DNA of 64,000 bases from assembly GCA_038106445.1 (NCBI GenBank), contig JAYODU010000009.1, positions 1 through 64,000 of the forward strand, in the 5' to 3' direction. The notes beneath the pieces were generated by a model. The model had not been told where the DNA came from. It saw nothing but the letters and a program-made list of their open reading frames with translations, and did no database searches. Origin of the DNA: Pseudemcibacter sp038106445. GTDB taxonomy: Bacteria; Pseudomonadota; Alphaproteobacteria; Sphingomonadales; Emcibacteraceae. A program made the position numbers and the translations under genes. Shown in pieces: positions 17,814-26,691 of this stretch (position 1 is the first letter of the stretch; each line of letters starts with the position of its first letter).

Positions 17814-19543
17814 CAGAATTCTCCTTTTTTAAGGCGGTCAATAATATTATCACCTGCGCGCATGGACAGGGCCATGATGGTGAGTGTCGGGTTCTTCTCG
17901 GAGTGAGTGACGAATGGCGCACCATCAGCAACATAAAGATTACTCACATCCCATGTTTGCGAATATTTATTGAGAACCGATGTTTTTGGATCATCTCCCA
18001 TCCGGCAACCGCCCACTTCGTGATTGGTATCGCCGCCACGGCCATTAAGCTTGCCGCCTTCAAGATGTGTGATTGAACGATCCCTGACCACTCTTGCACC
18101 CATGTTTTTTGCCAGCGTTTTAAGGCTTTTATACATGTGTTTTGTGCGGCGGAAATCTTCATCTGACCATTTCCAGTGGAACTTTGGTACAGGAATGCCC
18201 CATTTATCCTTAAGTTCAGGATCGATTGTCAGATAGTTATCTTCTGTAACTGTCATACTTCCAAGACAACGGATAGTCATGAATGATCCGTATGTTTTTC
18301 GCATATGGGCTTTGAGCTTCTTACCATAAAGCCCTTTTTGTTCATAGAGCTGCTGGCTGAATGTATCACTTAGTGCCGGCGGACCAAAACGTCCACCCCC
18401 GTATGGGCTTACCTCAAGCTTATAGCCGCCGATAAAATCAGCATCCCCCTCTTTTTCCTTTTCTTCGCCATGTAGCCACCAGGGTGCATAAAGATGGGGC
18501 TGCGAAACGCCGTCCTCATTATGCGGCGGGAGGTTTTCAAACTTTGGAATTTGTATCATCAGGCTCGCACCAGTGGTATCAGATAAATATTTTCCAACAT
18601 TACCGGATGAGTTTGCAAGCCCGTTTGGTGCTTTGTCAGTTTTGGAATTCAGAAGAATTCGGCTTGATTCCATTGCTGCCGGGGCAAGCACCACGACTTT
18701 CGCAAAAACATCCTTATGCTCTTCTGTCCTGCGGTCTATATAACGCACCCCGATTGCTTTATCGCCTTCTTCGTTCATCAATACCTTGTAGACGACAGCA
18801 TTTGTCAGAATAGTCAGATTACCTGTTTCCTTTGCGGGTTTAATCTGGCTGGTGACGCTGTCATAGGCGGCACCAATGGAACAACCGCGAATACAGTTGG
18901 TTGCATAAAAACAGGCCTGACGATCATGAAGTGGTGACGTCAATATTGCCGTGGGGTGGGCCATCGTTTTAATGCCCATTTTTTCGCAGGCCTGAGCAAA
19001 TAAAAGCTCGCTTGCGCGCGGCGCTGGTGGTGCTTGACGAATATGATTGGGTGATTGTGGCGAATTATAAACCGCTTCATTTGCATCCGGACCAAAAAGA
19101 CCCATTATTTGCTCAACCCGGTCATAATACGGTTCCATATCTTCGTATGTTACGGGCCAGTCTTCGCCTCGTCCTGTACGGGTTTTGCTTTTAAAATCAT
19201 CGGGGCCGTAACGGGGGGTCTGGCGGCCGAAATGGTGTGTTCTGCCGCCAAGCTGCCGGGCTCGCCACCAAAGAAAGCCGTCCCCTTCAGATGTGTATGG
19301 CTGGCCTTTGACTTCAAAGCCACCGTCAACGGTTGCATCGTAAAAGCCGCTGTTTTTATCTGGTGTGCTTTCACCGCGAAGGGGCGCTTCCTGGGGAAGC
19401 TGGAACATCGCAGCTTCCGTTTCCGGGTCATATTGCCTGCCGGCTTCGACAAGTAAAACATTTACACCGGCCGTTGCAAGGGTATGAACCATCGTTCCCC
19501 CACCGGCACCTGATCCAACAACAATTACATCATGTTCTGCCAT
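17813..19543 (-). CDS. GMC family oxidoreductase
   Basis: A 576-residue FAD-dependent glucose-methanol-choline oxidoreductase. The FAD motif GSGAGGG is at residues 10-16. The cysteine-bearing CFYATNCIRGCSIGA segment and the C-terminal HEVGGCRMGDDP are typical of the two-subunit group partnered with gluconate-2-dehydrogenase-subunit-3 proteins. THSEKNP places the catalytic pair at about His547/Asn551. It would oxidise a primary or secondary alcohol, such as a sugar hydroxyl at C3. No signal peptide is visible; export with the Tat-carrying small subunit is the usual model. It lies 12 bases after the small-subunit gene and overlaps the start of the DUF1080 gene by one base. It is closely similar to the GMC at 20182, implying tandem duplication. 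Confidence 0.95.
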   Translation of the reverse strand: MAEHDVIVVGSGAGGGTMVHTLATAGVNVLLVEAGRQYDPETEAAMFQLPQEAPLRGESTPDKNSGFYDATVDGGFEVKGQPYTSEGDGFLWWRARQLGGRTHHFGRQTPRYGPDDFKSKTRTGRGEDWPVTYEDMEPYYDRVEQIMGLFGPDANEAVYNSPQSPNHIRQAPPAPRASELLFAQACEKMGIKTMAHPTAILTSPLHDRQACFYATNCIRGCSIGAAYDSVTSQIKPAKETGNLTILTNAVVYKVLMNEEGDKAIGVRYIDRRTEEHKDVFAKVVVLAPAAMESSRILLNSKTDKAPNGLANSSGNVGKYLSDTTGASLMIQIPKFENLPPHNEDGVSQPHLYAPWWLHGEEKEKEGDADFIGGYKLEVSPYGGGRFGPPALSDTFSQQLYEQKGLYGKKLKAHMRKTYGSFMTIRCLGSMTVTEDNYLTIDPELKDKWGIPVPKFHWKWSDEDFRRTKHMYKSLKTLAKNMGARVVRDRSITHLEGGKLNGRGGDTNHEVGGCRMGDDPKTSVLNKYSQTWDVSNLYVADGAPFVTHSEKNPTLTIMALSMRAGDNIIDRLKKGEF

Positions 19544-19555
19544 TTGATCCTCCCC

Positions 19556-20185
19556 TTATACACCGATTAGCTTACGGATTTCTTCAGGCGGCCCGTCGAA
19601 ACTTTCCAGCGGTACATTGCCGACATAACCGATATCGGCCATTCCTTCATCGGTGGTATAAAATCCCCCGACATATAGATAAACGAGCCTTTCAAAGAAT
19701 AGTGTGTCGTCTTCTGTCGCACTTCCGTTTTCTACTGATTTTGCGAGCGTTTCGAACATATCTGCCTGCATATCAGCACTTAAATCATAAAAATAGCGGG
19801 CATCATTTTCATTGGCACGACCATTGAGGCGCGCAAGACCACGGGTAATTGTATCCCTATCCTTTTGTTGATTGGGATAAGGGGCACTTACCCATTCATT
19901 AACAAAATCGGTGATATCCAGAAAACTCGCACCTGGTGATTTATCATCTGCCGGAATAATCAGATCCCCTATAATGGTAAGATTTTTAAGCTGGTTGCTG
20001 TCCAATGTTTTATCCCATGTGACAACAGGATTATTTACGTTTACATCCTGTCCGTATCCTTCACTGCGGGTTTGCGCCTCTGCCATACGCGGATAATTTT
20101 GCAGATAGGCCGCTGAAGTACCGGCCACAGCCATTAATTTTAGCACTTTTCTGCGGTTTGCTGTCATTACCTTGTCTTTATTCAT
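19556..20185 (-). CDS. Gluconate 2-dehydrogenase subunit 3-like protein (Tat signal)
   Basis: A 209-residue small subunit that partners GMC dehydrogenases. The twin-arginine signal contains Arg11-Arg12 (ANRRKVLKLMAVAG), so it should be folded in the cytoplasm and exported, probably carrying its GMC partner by hitch-hiking. The mature part contains the family's LTIIGDLIIPADDKSPGA and ends LESFDGPPEEIRKLIG. It sits between two GMC genes: it overlaps the end of the upstream GMC gene by 4 bases (ATGA) and lies 12 bases before the next one. One small subunit may therefore serve both catalytic subunits. Confidence 0.9.
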   Translation of the reverse strand: MNKDKVMTANRRKVLKLMAVAGTSAAYLQNYPRMAEAQTRSEGYGQDVNVNNPVVTWDKTLDSNQLKNLTIIGDLIIPADDKSPGASFLDITDFVNEWVSAPYPNQQKDRDTITRGLARLNGRANENDARYFYDLSADMQADMFETLAKSVENGSATEDDTLFFERLVYLYVGGFYTTDEGMADIGYVGNVPLESFDGPPEEIRKLIGV

Positions 20186-21915
20186 AGCTCGCCTCCCTTT
20201 AAACGATCAATAATATTGTCTGCTGCTCTCATGGCCATTGCCATGATGGTAAGTGTAGGATTTTTTTCAACATGGGTTGCAAATGGGGCACCATCAGCAA
20301 TGTAAAGGTTATCCACATCCCAGGTTTGTGAAAATTCATTAAGCACCGATGTTTTTGGATCATCACCCATACGGCAGCCGCCTATTTCATGATTTACCTC
20401 ACCACCAATTTCCATAACCCTGCCAGCCTGGCGTGATTTTTCCCACGCGTCATAAATGACGGTCGCCCCCATATTTTTTGCAAGCTCATGAAGTGTCTTG
20501 TTCATATGTTCCCCACGGCGAAAATCCTCATCGGACCACTGCCAGTGAAAATCAGGCACAGGAATGCCCCATTTATCTTTCACATCAGGGTTTATTGTAA
20601 GGTAACAGTTTTCATTAACAGACATACCGCCAAGTGTTCTGATCCCGACGAGCGAACCATAATAACGACGCATGTGATCCTTTAGTTTTGCCCCGTATAA
20701 CCCCTTTTGGCCATGTAGCATGATCCGAAACGTCGCATTCATGGATGGTGGGCCGAACCGACCGCCGCGGTATGGGTCTACCTCTATCTTATAGCCACTT
20801 GAAAAATCGGCACCGGCTTTTTCCTTTTCTTCCCCATGAAGCCACCACGGTGCATACACATGGGGCTGCGAAATACCGTCTTCATTATGTGCCGGTGCGT
20901 AATCAAGTTCAGGAATGTGGATCCACAATGATGTAAACAGGGTATCGGAAATATATTTTCCAACCATTCCACTGGAATTTGCGACACCACTCGGGTTTAC
21001 ATCCGATTTTGAATTAAGAAGAATTCGTGAACTTTCCATCGCCCCCGGTGCAAGAACAATGACTTTTGCACTTAATTCTTTATTTTCACCGGTTTCTGTA
21101 TCGATATAACGAAGACCGGTTGCTTTCTTGCCGCTGTCGTCGATAAGGACCTGATAAGCGATTGTATTATACAGAATCTGCAGCTTGCCAGTTTCTTCAG
21201 CCGGCTTAATGTAGGCTGTTACGCTGTCAAATGCCGCACCAATGGAACATCCCCGGATACAGTTGGTCGCATAGAAGCAGGCCTGACGGCCATTAAGGGG
21301 TGACGTCAAGATGGCCGTTGGATGGGCCATAGTCTTAATGCCCATTTTTTTAAGTGCCTTTTCAAACAGCATTTCGCTGGCCCTTGGCGCGGGCGGTTTT
21401 TGCCTAATATGGTTTGGGGGAAGTGGCGAATTGTAGACGGCTTCGTCAGCATCCGGTCCAAATATCCCCATAATGGCTTCGACCCGGTCATAATAGGGTT
21501 CGATGTCTTCATATGAAAAGGGCCAGTCAACTTCACGTCCGGTCATGGAAAACATTTTGAAGTCTTCGGGTCCGTATCTTGGGGTTTGACGGCCGAAATG
21601 ATGGGTTCTTCCGCCAAGCTGGCGTGACCGCCACCATCTGAATTGTTCCTTTGAATAGGTGTAAGGCTGACCCGGCATTTCAAAGCCACCGATATTAGCA
21701 TCGAAATACCCGTCATTCTTATCCGGGGTGCCTTCGCCACGAAGCGGAGCTTCCTTTGGCAACTGAAACATGGCCGCGTCCGTTTCCGGATCCCATCTGC
21801 GTCCCGCTTCAAGTAACAGCACGTTAATTCCCGCCGCTGTCAGTGTATGGGCCATCATGCCACCACCTGCACCCGAACCGACTACAACCACTCTATTGTC
21901 ATCTGCCATGCGCAC
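20182..21915 (-). CDS. GMC family oxidoreductase, first gene of the minus operon
   Basis: A 577-residue GMC oxidoreductase, a clear paralogue of the 17813 gene: shared ACFYATNCIRGCSIGAAF, HEIGGCRMGDDPKTSVLN and RWWRSRQLGGRTHHFGRQ. The FAD motif GSGAGGG lies at about residues 12-18. ATHVEKNP gives the catalytic His548/Asn552. The start is ATG at 21915 or, equally likely, Met3 at 21909. As the first gene of the operon it is preceded by the composite element at 21945-22000. Two paralogues with one small subunit suggest oxidation of two related substrates or two positions of one substrate. The fourth-base overlap with the next gene indicates translational coupling. Confidence 0.95.
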   Translation of the reverse strand: MRMADDNRVVVVGSGAGGGMMAHTLTAAGINVLLLEAGRRWDPETDAAMFQLPKEAPLRGEGTPDKNDGYFDANIGGFEMPGQPYTYSKEQFRWWRSRQLGGRTHHFGRQTPRYGPEDFKMFSMTGREVDWPFSYEDIEPYYDRVEAIMGIFGPDADEAVYNSPLPPNHIRQKPPAPRASEMLFEKALKKMGIKTMAHPTAILTSPLNGRQACFYATNCIRGCSIGAAFDSVTAYIKPAEETGKLQILYNTIAYQVLIDDSGKKATGLRYIDTETGENKELSAKVIVLAPGAMESSRILLNSKSDVNPSGVANSSGMVGKYISDTLFTSLWIHIPELDYAPAHNEDGISQPHVYAPWWLHGEEKEKAGADFSSGYKIEVDPYRGGRFGPPSMNATFRIMLHGQKGLYGAKLKDHMRRYYGSLVGIRTLGGMSVNENCYLTINPDVKDKWGIPVPDFHWQWSDEDFRRGEHMNKTLHELAKNMGATVIYDAWEKSRQAGRVMEIGGEVNHEIGGCRMGDDPKTSVLNEFSQTWDVDNLYIADGAPFATHVEKNPTLTIMAMAMRAADNIIDRLKGGEL

Positions 21916-21944
21916 TTCCCTATTTTTCTTTTAAAGAAAACCAG

Positions 21945-22000
21945 TTTTATTTTGCAATGTATTGGAAATACGATACATTATTTAGGAAAAAAACGTCATT
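21945..22000 (-). promoter_or_regulatory. Composite promoter/operator element, copy 1 (GMC operon)
   Basis: Read toward the GMC gene, the order is: CGTTTTTTTCCTAAA (21981-21995), 12 bases, TTTCCAATAC (21959-21968), 8 bases, ATAAAA (21945-21950). The same blocks in the same order and direction occur before the Tm-1-like gene (copy 2, 22759-22815). ATAAAA begins 30 bases before the GMC start and could be part of a -10 region, with the CCAATAC block near -35. It is also 31 bases upstream of the divergent PAS-AraC gene. Binding by that regulator is inferred from position. Confidence 0.75.
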
Positions 22001-22030
22001 TGGAGCAGTAAAATTTCTATTTCAAATACC

Positions 22031-22759
22031 ATGAATTATATTACTTCGCCCTATTTCTCTAATCTTTTTGATGGGATAAGGGATATGATGCTTTTTGTAA
22101 AAGACACGCAAAGCACACTAATGAACTGCAACCAGCTCTTTGCAGAACATTTTGGTTACGAACAGGTCGAAATGATAAAAGGAAAGAATGATTTTGATCT
22201 CTTTAGCCATGAACTTGCCATTCAATACCGTAAGGATGATGCGGAAGTTTTTCGCACCGCAAAAAGCAAACTTAATATCATAGAGTTATTCCCCAACCAC
22301 ATGGGTGAAGAGGAATGGTTTATTTGTAATAAGGTTCCGATCATTGATGCTGGGGGTGAGGTTCAGGGACTTTGTGGTGCACTACAAAAGCTTGAGGATA
22401 GCTCTGTTAATTTGCGACCTTTTAATGATATTTCGAAAGCACTCATTTTTTTGAAGGACAATTACACCCGGAAAATATGTAACGATGATATGGCTAAAGT
22501 TGCGGGGCTTTCGGTTCGGCAATTTGAAAAAAGGTTTAAACAGATGTTTAATACCACTGTCCATCAATATATCCTGAACCTTAGGATATTAAAATCATGT
22601 GATCTCATGATTGCGGGTGGTCTTAGTATATCTGAAACGGCGCATCGTCTTGGTTTTTATGATCAGAGTGCATTTACTTCACACTTCAAAAAACAGATTG
22701 GTGTAACGCCAATGAGCTATATAAAACAGCATTCCATAAAAAGAATGTACGCTGAATAA
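22031..22759 (+). CDS. AraC family regulator with N-terminal PAS domain
   Basis: A 242-residue one-component regulator. Residues about 8-120 form a PAS-type sensor (LFDGIRDMMLFVKDT, then GYEQVEMIKGKNDFDLF, then EEEWFICNKVPI). Residues about 138-238 form a double helix-turn-helix of AraC type (DDMAKVAGLSVRQFEKRFKQ, SISETAHRLGFYDQSAF, then FKKQIGVTPMSYI). The PAS ligand is unknown; I see no haem- or FAD-specific motif. It lies between two divergent operons, and the same composite element flanks it on both sides, so it is the best candidate to control both. Its stop codon touches copy 2 of the element. An effector derived from the pathway substrate is likely. Confidence 0.93.
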   Translation: MNYITSPYFSNLFDGIRDMMLFVKDTQSTLMNCNQLFAEHFGYEQVEMIKGKNDFDLFSHELAIQYRKDDAEVFRTAKSKLNIIELFPNHMGEEEWFICNKVPIIDAGGEVQGLCGALQKLEDSSVNLRPFNDISKALIFLKDNYTRKICNDDMAKVAGLSVRQFEKRFKQMFNTTVHQYILNLRILKSCDLMIAGGLSISETAHRLGFYDQSAFTSHFKKQIGVTPMSYIKQHSIKRMYAE

Positions 22760-22815
22760 ATGCCGTTTTTTTCCTAAAAAAGTAACATATTTTTCCAATA
22801 CCGATCCCGATAAAA
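22759..22815 (+). promoter_or_regulatory. Composite promoter/operator element, copy 2 (Tm-1-like operon)
   Basis: Read toward the Tm-1-like gene, the order is: CGTTTTTTTCCTAAA (22764-22778), 13 bases, TTTCCAATAC (22792-22801), 8 bases, ATAAAA (22810-22815). The 15-base and 10-base blocks are identical to copy 1; only the spacer differs, by one base. The element begins at the last base of the regulator's stop codon and ends 42 bases before the GTG start. The matching 8-base gap to ATAAAA suggests a fixed activator-to-promoter geometry. Confidence 0.75.
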
Positions 22816-22857
22816 TACATATTATTTTTAACGTACATAATAAAATAAGGGATAGGG

Positions 22858-24069
22858 GTGCCGGGCAAAACCGCATACATCGCAGGAACATTTGATACAA
22901 AAGAAGCAGAGCTACTTTTTGTTCGTAACCTCATTGTAAAAACTGGTCTTAATATTGTAACTGTTGATCTTAGCTCGTCTTTGAAAGCATCAAATAATAA
23001 AGCAGATATATCCGCCGCAGAAGTCGCCGCGATGCACCCATTAGGTGTTGATGCGGTTTTTACCGGTGATCGCGGCACATCTGTTGCGGCAATGGCGGAT
23101 GCTTTTAAAATCTTCCTAACCCAAAGGACGGATTTGTCGGGGGTAATCGGCTTTGGCGGCTCTGGGGGAACTTCATTAGTCAGTCCTGCTTTCCAGGCGT
23201 TGCCATTGGGCATCCCCAAAGTGATTGTTTCCACGATGGCGTCGGGCAATATTGCGCCCTATGTGGGGACTTCTGATATCTGTATGGTGTATTCAATCAC
23301 GGATATCGGCGGTCTTAACCCGATCCTTGAACAGGTGCTTTCAAACGCGGCCCACGCGCTTTGCGGGATGATCAGGGATCATTATAAACCTAAAAAATCG
23401 GAAGAACCCGTAATCGGTATGAGCATGTTTGGTGTTACCACTATATGTGTGGAAGCCGTTAAGTCCCATCTTGAGCCGGCATATAAATGTCTTGTTTTTC
23501 ATGCAACCGGTACAGGCGGACGGACACTTGAGAAGCTGGTTGATAATGGTATGCTTTCAGGGGTTGTCGATGTAACAACCACGGAAGTGGCTGATCATCT
23601 GATGGGCGGGATTTTGAGCGCGGGTGAAGGTCGGCTTGATTCATTTGTATCGGCTGGTATTCCATATGTCGGGTCATGCGGTGCAATTGATATGGTCAAT
23701 TTTGGTGCGCCGCCAACCATTCCGTGCAAATATGAAGGGCGGCTTTTTTATAAACATAACCCGCAAGTAACTCTGATGCGAACGACGGCGGAAGAAAATA
23801 GGGAAATGGGTAAATGGATAGGGCGGAAACTTAACCAATTCGGAGCACCCGCCCGTTTTGTTATTCCGCTCAATGGTTTTTCTGCACTTGATGCGAAAGG
23901 GCAGGCCTTTTACGATCCGGAAGCAGACAGCGCCTTTATTTCCGCGTTGGAAGACACGCTTACAAATCAAAATGTAGAGCTTGTAAAATTACCCTGCCAC
24001 ATAAATGATTCGGAATTTTCAGCGGCGTTAGCCACCCATTACAAAGAACTGAGTAAAGCATATGAATAA
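22858..24069 (+). CDS. Tm-1-like ATP-binding domain protein (UPF0261)
   Basis: A 403-residue cytoplasmic protein of the UPF0261 family, homologous to the N-terminal half of tomato Tm-1. The N-terminal AYIAGTFDTKEAEL is characteristic, and the glycine-rich GVIGFGGSGGTSL (about residue 95) resembles a nucleotide-binding loop. FHATGTGGRTLEKLV and the C-terminal ASVSxG-like VSAGIPYVGSCGAIDMV are further family signatures. The biochemical role in bacteria is not established. The start is GTG, preceded by AAGGGATAGG. It overlaps the next gene, a TIM-barrel protein corresponding to the C-terminal half of Tm-1, by 8 bases, so the two proteins probably form one complex, as the plant fusion also implies. 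Confidence 0.9.
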   Translation: MPGKTAYIAGTFDTKEAELLFVRNLIVKTGLNIVTVDLSSSLKASNNKADISAAEVAAMHPLGVDAVFTGDRGTSVAAMADAFKIFLTQRTDLSGVIGFGGSGGTSLVSPAFQALPLGIPKVIVSTMASGNIAPYVGTSDICMVYSITDIGGLNPILEQVLSNAAHALCGMIRDHYKPKKSEEPVIGMSMFGVTTICVEAVKSHLEPAYKCLVFHATGTGGRTLEKLVDNGMLSGVVDVTTTEVADHLMGGILSAGEGRLDSFVSAGIPYVGSCGAIDMVNFGAPPTIPCKYEGRLFYKHNPQVTLMRTTAEENREMGKWIGRKLNQFGAPARFVIPLNGFSALDAKGQAFYDPEADSAFISALEDTLTNQNVELVKLPCHINDSEFSAALATHYKELSKAYE

Positions 24070-24907
24070 ACTAAGCAGAAAAGAACTCATGGACGGGTTC
24101 AGAGCACAAATTGCAAACGGCATTCCAATCATCGGTGGTGGTGCGGGAACCGGGCTTTCCGCCAAATGTGAAGAAGCAGGCGGTATCGACCTGATTGTTA
24201 TATATAATTCGGGCAGATACCGCATGGCGGGGCGCGGGTCGCTTGCGGGGCTTCTTTCATATGGAAATGCCAATGAAATTGTTGTTGATATGGCAAAGGA
24301 AGTTTTGCCGGTTGTTAAAAACACACCTGTTCTTGCCGGGGTTAACGGGACGGATCCATTTGTTGATATGGAACGATTCATTAAAAAACTGAAAGATATG
24401 GGATTTAGCGGTGTTCAGAATTTTCCAACGGTTGGGTTATTTGACGGTAATATTCGCGCCAATTTTGAAGAAACCGGCATGGGTTTCGGTCTTGAAGTAG
24501 ATATGATCAGGATTGCTCATGAGCAGGATATGCTGACAACCCCTTATGTTTTTAATTCTCAGGAAGCGATTGACATGGCTAAGGCCGGTGCAGACATTAT
24601 CGTTGCCCATCTTGGATGCACGACGGGTGGGGCTATTGGTGTTTCCACTGCGCCGACACTTGATGAATGTGCAGAACAGATTAACGAATGGATTGCTGCC
24701 GCAAAAACGGTGCGTGATGATATTATATATCTGTGTCACGGCGGACCAATATCAACACCGGAAGATGCACAATATATTCTGAACAAATGTCCTGAATGCC
24801 ATGGATTTTACGGGGCAAGCAGTATGGAAAGACTGCCGACGGAAATCGCCCTTACGGAGTGTACAAAAACGTTCAAGAAAATGAAATTCAGCCAAGCGGA
24901 GAATTAA
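24062..24907 (+). CDS. Phosphoenolpyruvate hydrolase-like TIM-barrel protein
   Basis: A 281-residue protein of the PEP_hydrolase (PF09370-type) family, related to PEP mutase/isocitrate-lyase-like TIM barrels. Motifs include PIIGGGAGTGLSAKCEEAGG near the N-terminus, IVIYNSGRYRMAGRGSLAGL, PVLAGVNGTDPF, VIVAHLGCTTGG-like IIVAHLGCTTGG and ending CHGFYGASSMERLP. It corresponds to the C-terminal half of plant Tm-1 and regularly accompanies UPF0261 proteins. A C-C bond-cleaving or isomerising reaction on a small acid is conceivable; the true reaction is not known. It overlaps the UPF0261 gene by 8 bases and is 1 base from the SRPBCC gene. Confidence 0.9.
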   Translation: MNKLSRKELMDGFRAQIANGIPIIGGGAGTGLSAKCEEAGGIDLIVIYNSGRYRMAGRGSLAGLLSYGNANEIVVDMAKEVLPVVKNTPVLAGVNGTDPFVDMERFIKKLKDMGFSGVQNFPTVGLFDGNIRANFEETGMGFGLEVDMIRIAHEQDMLTTPYVFNSQEAIDMAKAGADIIVAHLGCTTGGAIGVSTAPTLDECAEQINEWIAAAKTVRDDIIYLCHGGPISTPEDAQYILNKCPECHGFYGASSMERLPTEIALTECTKTFKKMKFSQAEN

Positions 24908-24908
24908 A

Positions 24909-25346
24909 ATGGTTACTGTATTTGAAACATCGGTCATAGATGCCCCCATCGATAAAGTGTGGGAGGTTGTCCGCGGATTTAATGACCTTCCCAATTGGCA
25001 TCCGGCCATTGCCGATAGCCGAATTGAGGATGATCGTGACCCATGCACCGTGGGTTGTGTACGCAACTTCAACCTTAAGGACGGTGAAAATATCAGGGAA
25101 ACCCTGCTGGCTTATTCCGAAATCGATTATATGTTCTCATACGACATGCTGACAACGGGCCTCGGACTTTTTAATTATTTATCTACTATGGAATTAAGAC
25201 CCATTACGGATGGAAACCGGACTTATATACAGTGGTCCGCTGAATTTACCACCAATGAAGGTGAAGAAGATGAAAAGGCCGAAATGGTCGGCCAGGGGGT
25301 TTTTCAGGGTGGCTTTGCCGCTTTAAAGGAATATTTTTCGAAATAG
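24909..25346 (+). CDS. SRPBCC (START/Bet v1-like) family protein
   Basis: A 145-residue single-domain protein with a helix-grip fold. Signatures are the N-terminal VFETSVIDAPIDKVWEVVRGFNDLPNWHP, typical of the polyketide cyclase/dehydrase group, and the C-terminal FQGGFAALKEYF helix. Such proteins bind a hydrophobic ligand and sometimes catalyse cyclisation or dehydration. Here it is probably an accessory catalytic or ligand-carrying protein of the pathway. It is 1 base downstream of the TIM-barrel gene, so translation is coupled. The sequence alone does not reveal the ligand. Confidence 0.88.
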   Translation: MVTVFETSVIDAPIDKVWEVVRGFNDLPNWHPAIADSRIEDDRDPCTVGCVRNFNLKDGENIRETLLAYSEIDYMFSYDMLTTGLGLFNYLSTMELRPITDGNRTYIQWSAEFTTNEGEEDEKAEMVGQGVFQGGFAALKEYFSK

Positions 25347-25365
25347 CATAAAAAAGGATAGTGTT

Positions 25366-26682
25366 ATGTCTAAGCAAGATTATGACCGAAGAAGAATATT
25401 TATAATATGTTCAATGGCACTATTTACCATTGCGGTTTCAATGTCACTTGGTGCTGCTGTCGCGGCAGATCTTAAAAGTAACTTTCTGGACCCTATTGAT
25501 TTTAGGACGTCCGCCACTATGATCGGTGAAATTCTCGGGATTATTTTCCTTGGATTTTCTGTCACATTATTTGCGGTTAGCCCTTTTATGGATGTTATTG
25601 GTATGGGGCGTGCCATTACCGCAGCGGCGACATTAATTATTGTCGGCAATGCCATTCTGGTTTTTGCGGATGTGATTACAAGCGGTGAAAATATTTATTG
25701 GGCACTGTGGGGTGGAATGCTGCTTAAGGGGATTGCCTGGGGATTTGTAGAAGCAGCAATTAATCCGGCGACGGCATCCCTTTATCCGGAAGACAAAACA
25801 CATAAATTAAATGTACTCCATGCCTGGTGGCCGGGAGGTCTTATTGTGGGCGGTCTTTCAGGGATTGCTGTCAGCGCAATTGGACTAAACTGGCAGGTGG
25901 CGCTTTCGATTATATTTATCCCTGCTTTTGCCTTTCTGATCCTTAATATTGGTGTAAAATTTCCAAAAACCGAAAGCTCGGAACTAGATGTCAGCTTTGG
26001 CGACATGATCGGCGAAATTTTTAAACGCCCCAGTTTCTTTATCTGGTTTGGTGCAATGTTCCTGACGGCCGCGTCTGAGCTTGCACCGGGGCAGTGGGTT
26101 GACCTTGCGCTTACCCATACGGTGGGCATGCCGGGCATCCTTCTACTGGTTTATGTAAGCGGTATTATGTTTGTCGCACGCCATTTTGCAGGGCCAATTG
26201 CCCACAAAATTTCACCTGTGGGACTTCTTTGGGTTTCATCGCTTCTCACCTGTGTTGGTCTTTATATGCTCAGTATTGCGGATTCGCCAGCGACGGGTCT
26301 AATTGCTGCTACCATTTGGGGGGCAGGCGTGTGTTTCATTTGGCCGACTATGCTTGCATCAGCGGCCGAAAGGTATCCGCGTGGCGGGGCATGGACCATT
26401 GGATTGATCGGCTCTGCGGGCGCGCTTTCCACTTATTTCGTGCTTCCGCTTCTTGGTGCTGCCTATGATAGGGCTAAGCTGGAAGCTGCAGGCAGTGCTG
26501 AAGCCTTTGCCGCCATGGCCGAAGGAAGCCCGGAGCAGATTGATACGCTGATTTATGCGGCTGAAAAATCATTTCAGACGGTAGCACTTCTTCCTATTGC
26601 GCTGCTCTTTATATTTGGTGGTATCTGGTATAATGACCGCAGAATTACAAAACAAGGTGCAGCATCAGTTGCCAGTGAATAG
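25366..26682 (+). CDS. MFS transporter
   Basis: A 438-residue inner-membrane transporter with about 12 hydrophobic segments. The N-terminal half includes DVIGMGRAITAAATLIIVGN, which covers the MFS motif-A region between helices 2 and 3, and GGMLLKGIAWGFVEAAINPA, similar to FHS/sugar-type MFS members. The second half begins with FGDMIGEIFKRPSFFIW. GWWPGG-like HAWWPGGLIVGG is reminiscent of sugar- or organic-acid-type MFS families. It probably imports the substrate or an oxidised intermediate made in the periplasm by the GMC dehydrogenases. It is 19 bases from the SRPBCC gene and 9 from the oxidase gene. Confidence 0.93.
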   Translation: MSKQDYDRRRIFIICSMALFTIAVSMSLGAAVAADLKSNFLDPIDFRTSATMIGEILGIIFLGFSVTLFAVSPFMDVIGMGRAITAAATLIIVGNAILVFADVITSGENIYWALWGGMLLKGIAWGFVEAAINPATASLYPEDKTHKLNVLHAWWPGGLIVGGLSGIAVSAIGLNWQVALSIIFIPAFAFLILNIGVKFPKTESSELDVSFGDMIGEIFKRPSFFIWFGAMFLTAASELAPGQWVDLALTHTVGMPGILLLVYVSGIMFVARHFAGPIAHKISPVGLLWVSSLLTCVGLYMLSIADSPATGLIAATIWGAGVCFIWPTMLASAAERYPRGGAWTIGLIGSAGALSTYFVLPLLGAAYDRAKLEAAGSAEAFAAMAEGSPEQIDTLIYAAEKSFQTVALLPIALLFIFGGIWYNDRRITKQGAASVASE

Positions 26683-26691
26683 GAATGCATT

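Noticed and set aside
19333..19827. 164-residue plus-strand ORF
   Set aside because: It is antisense to the GMC and small-subunit genes, with an unnatural composition (many His, Arg and Pro residues).
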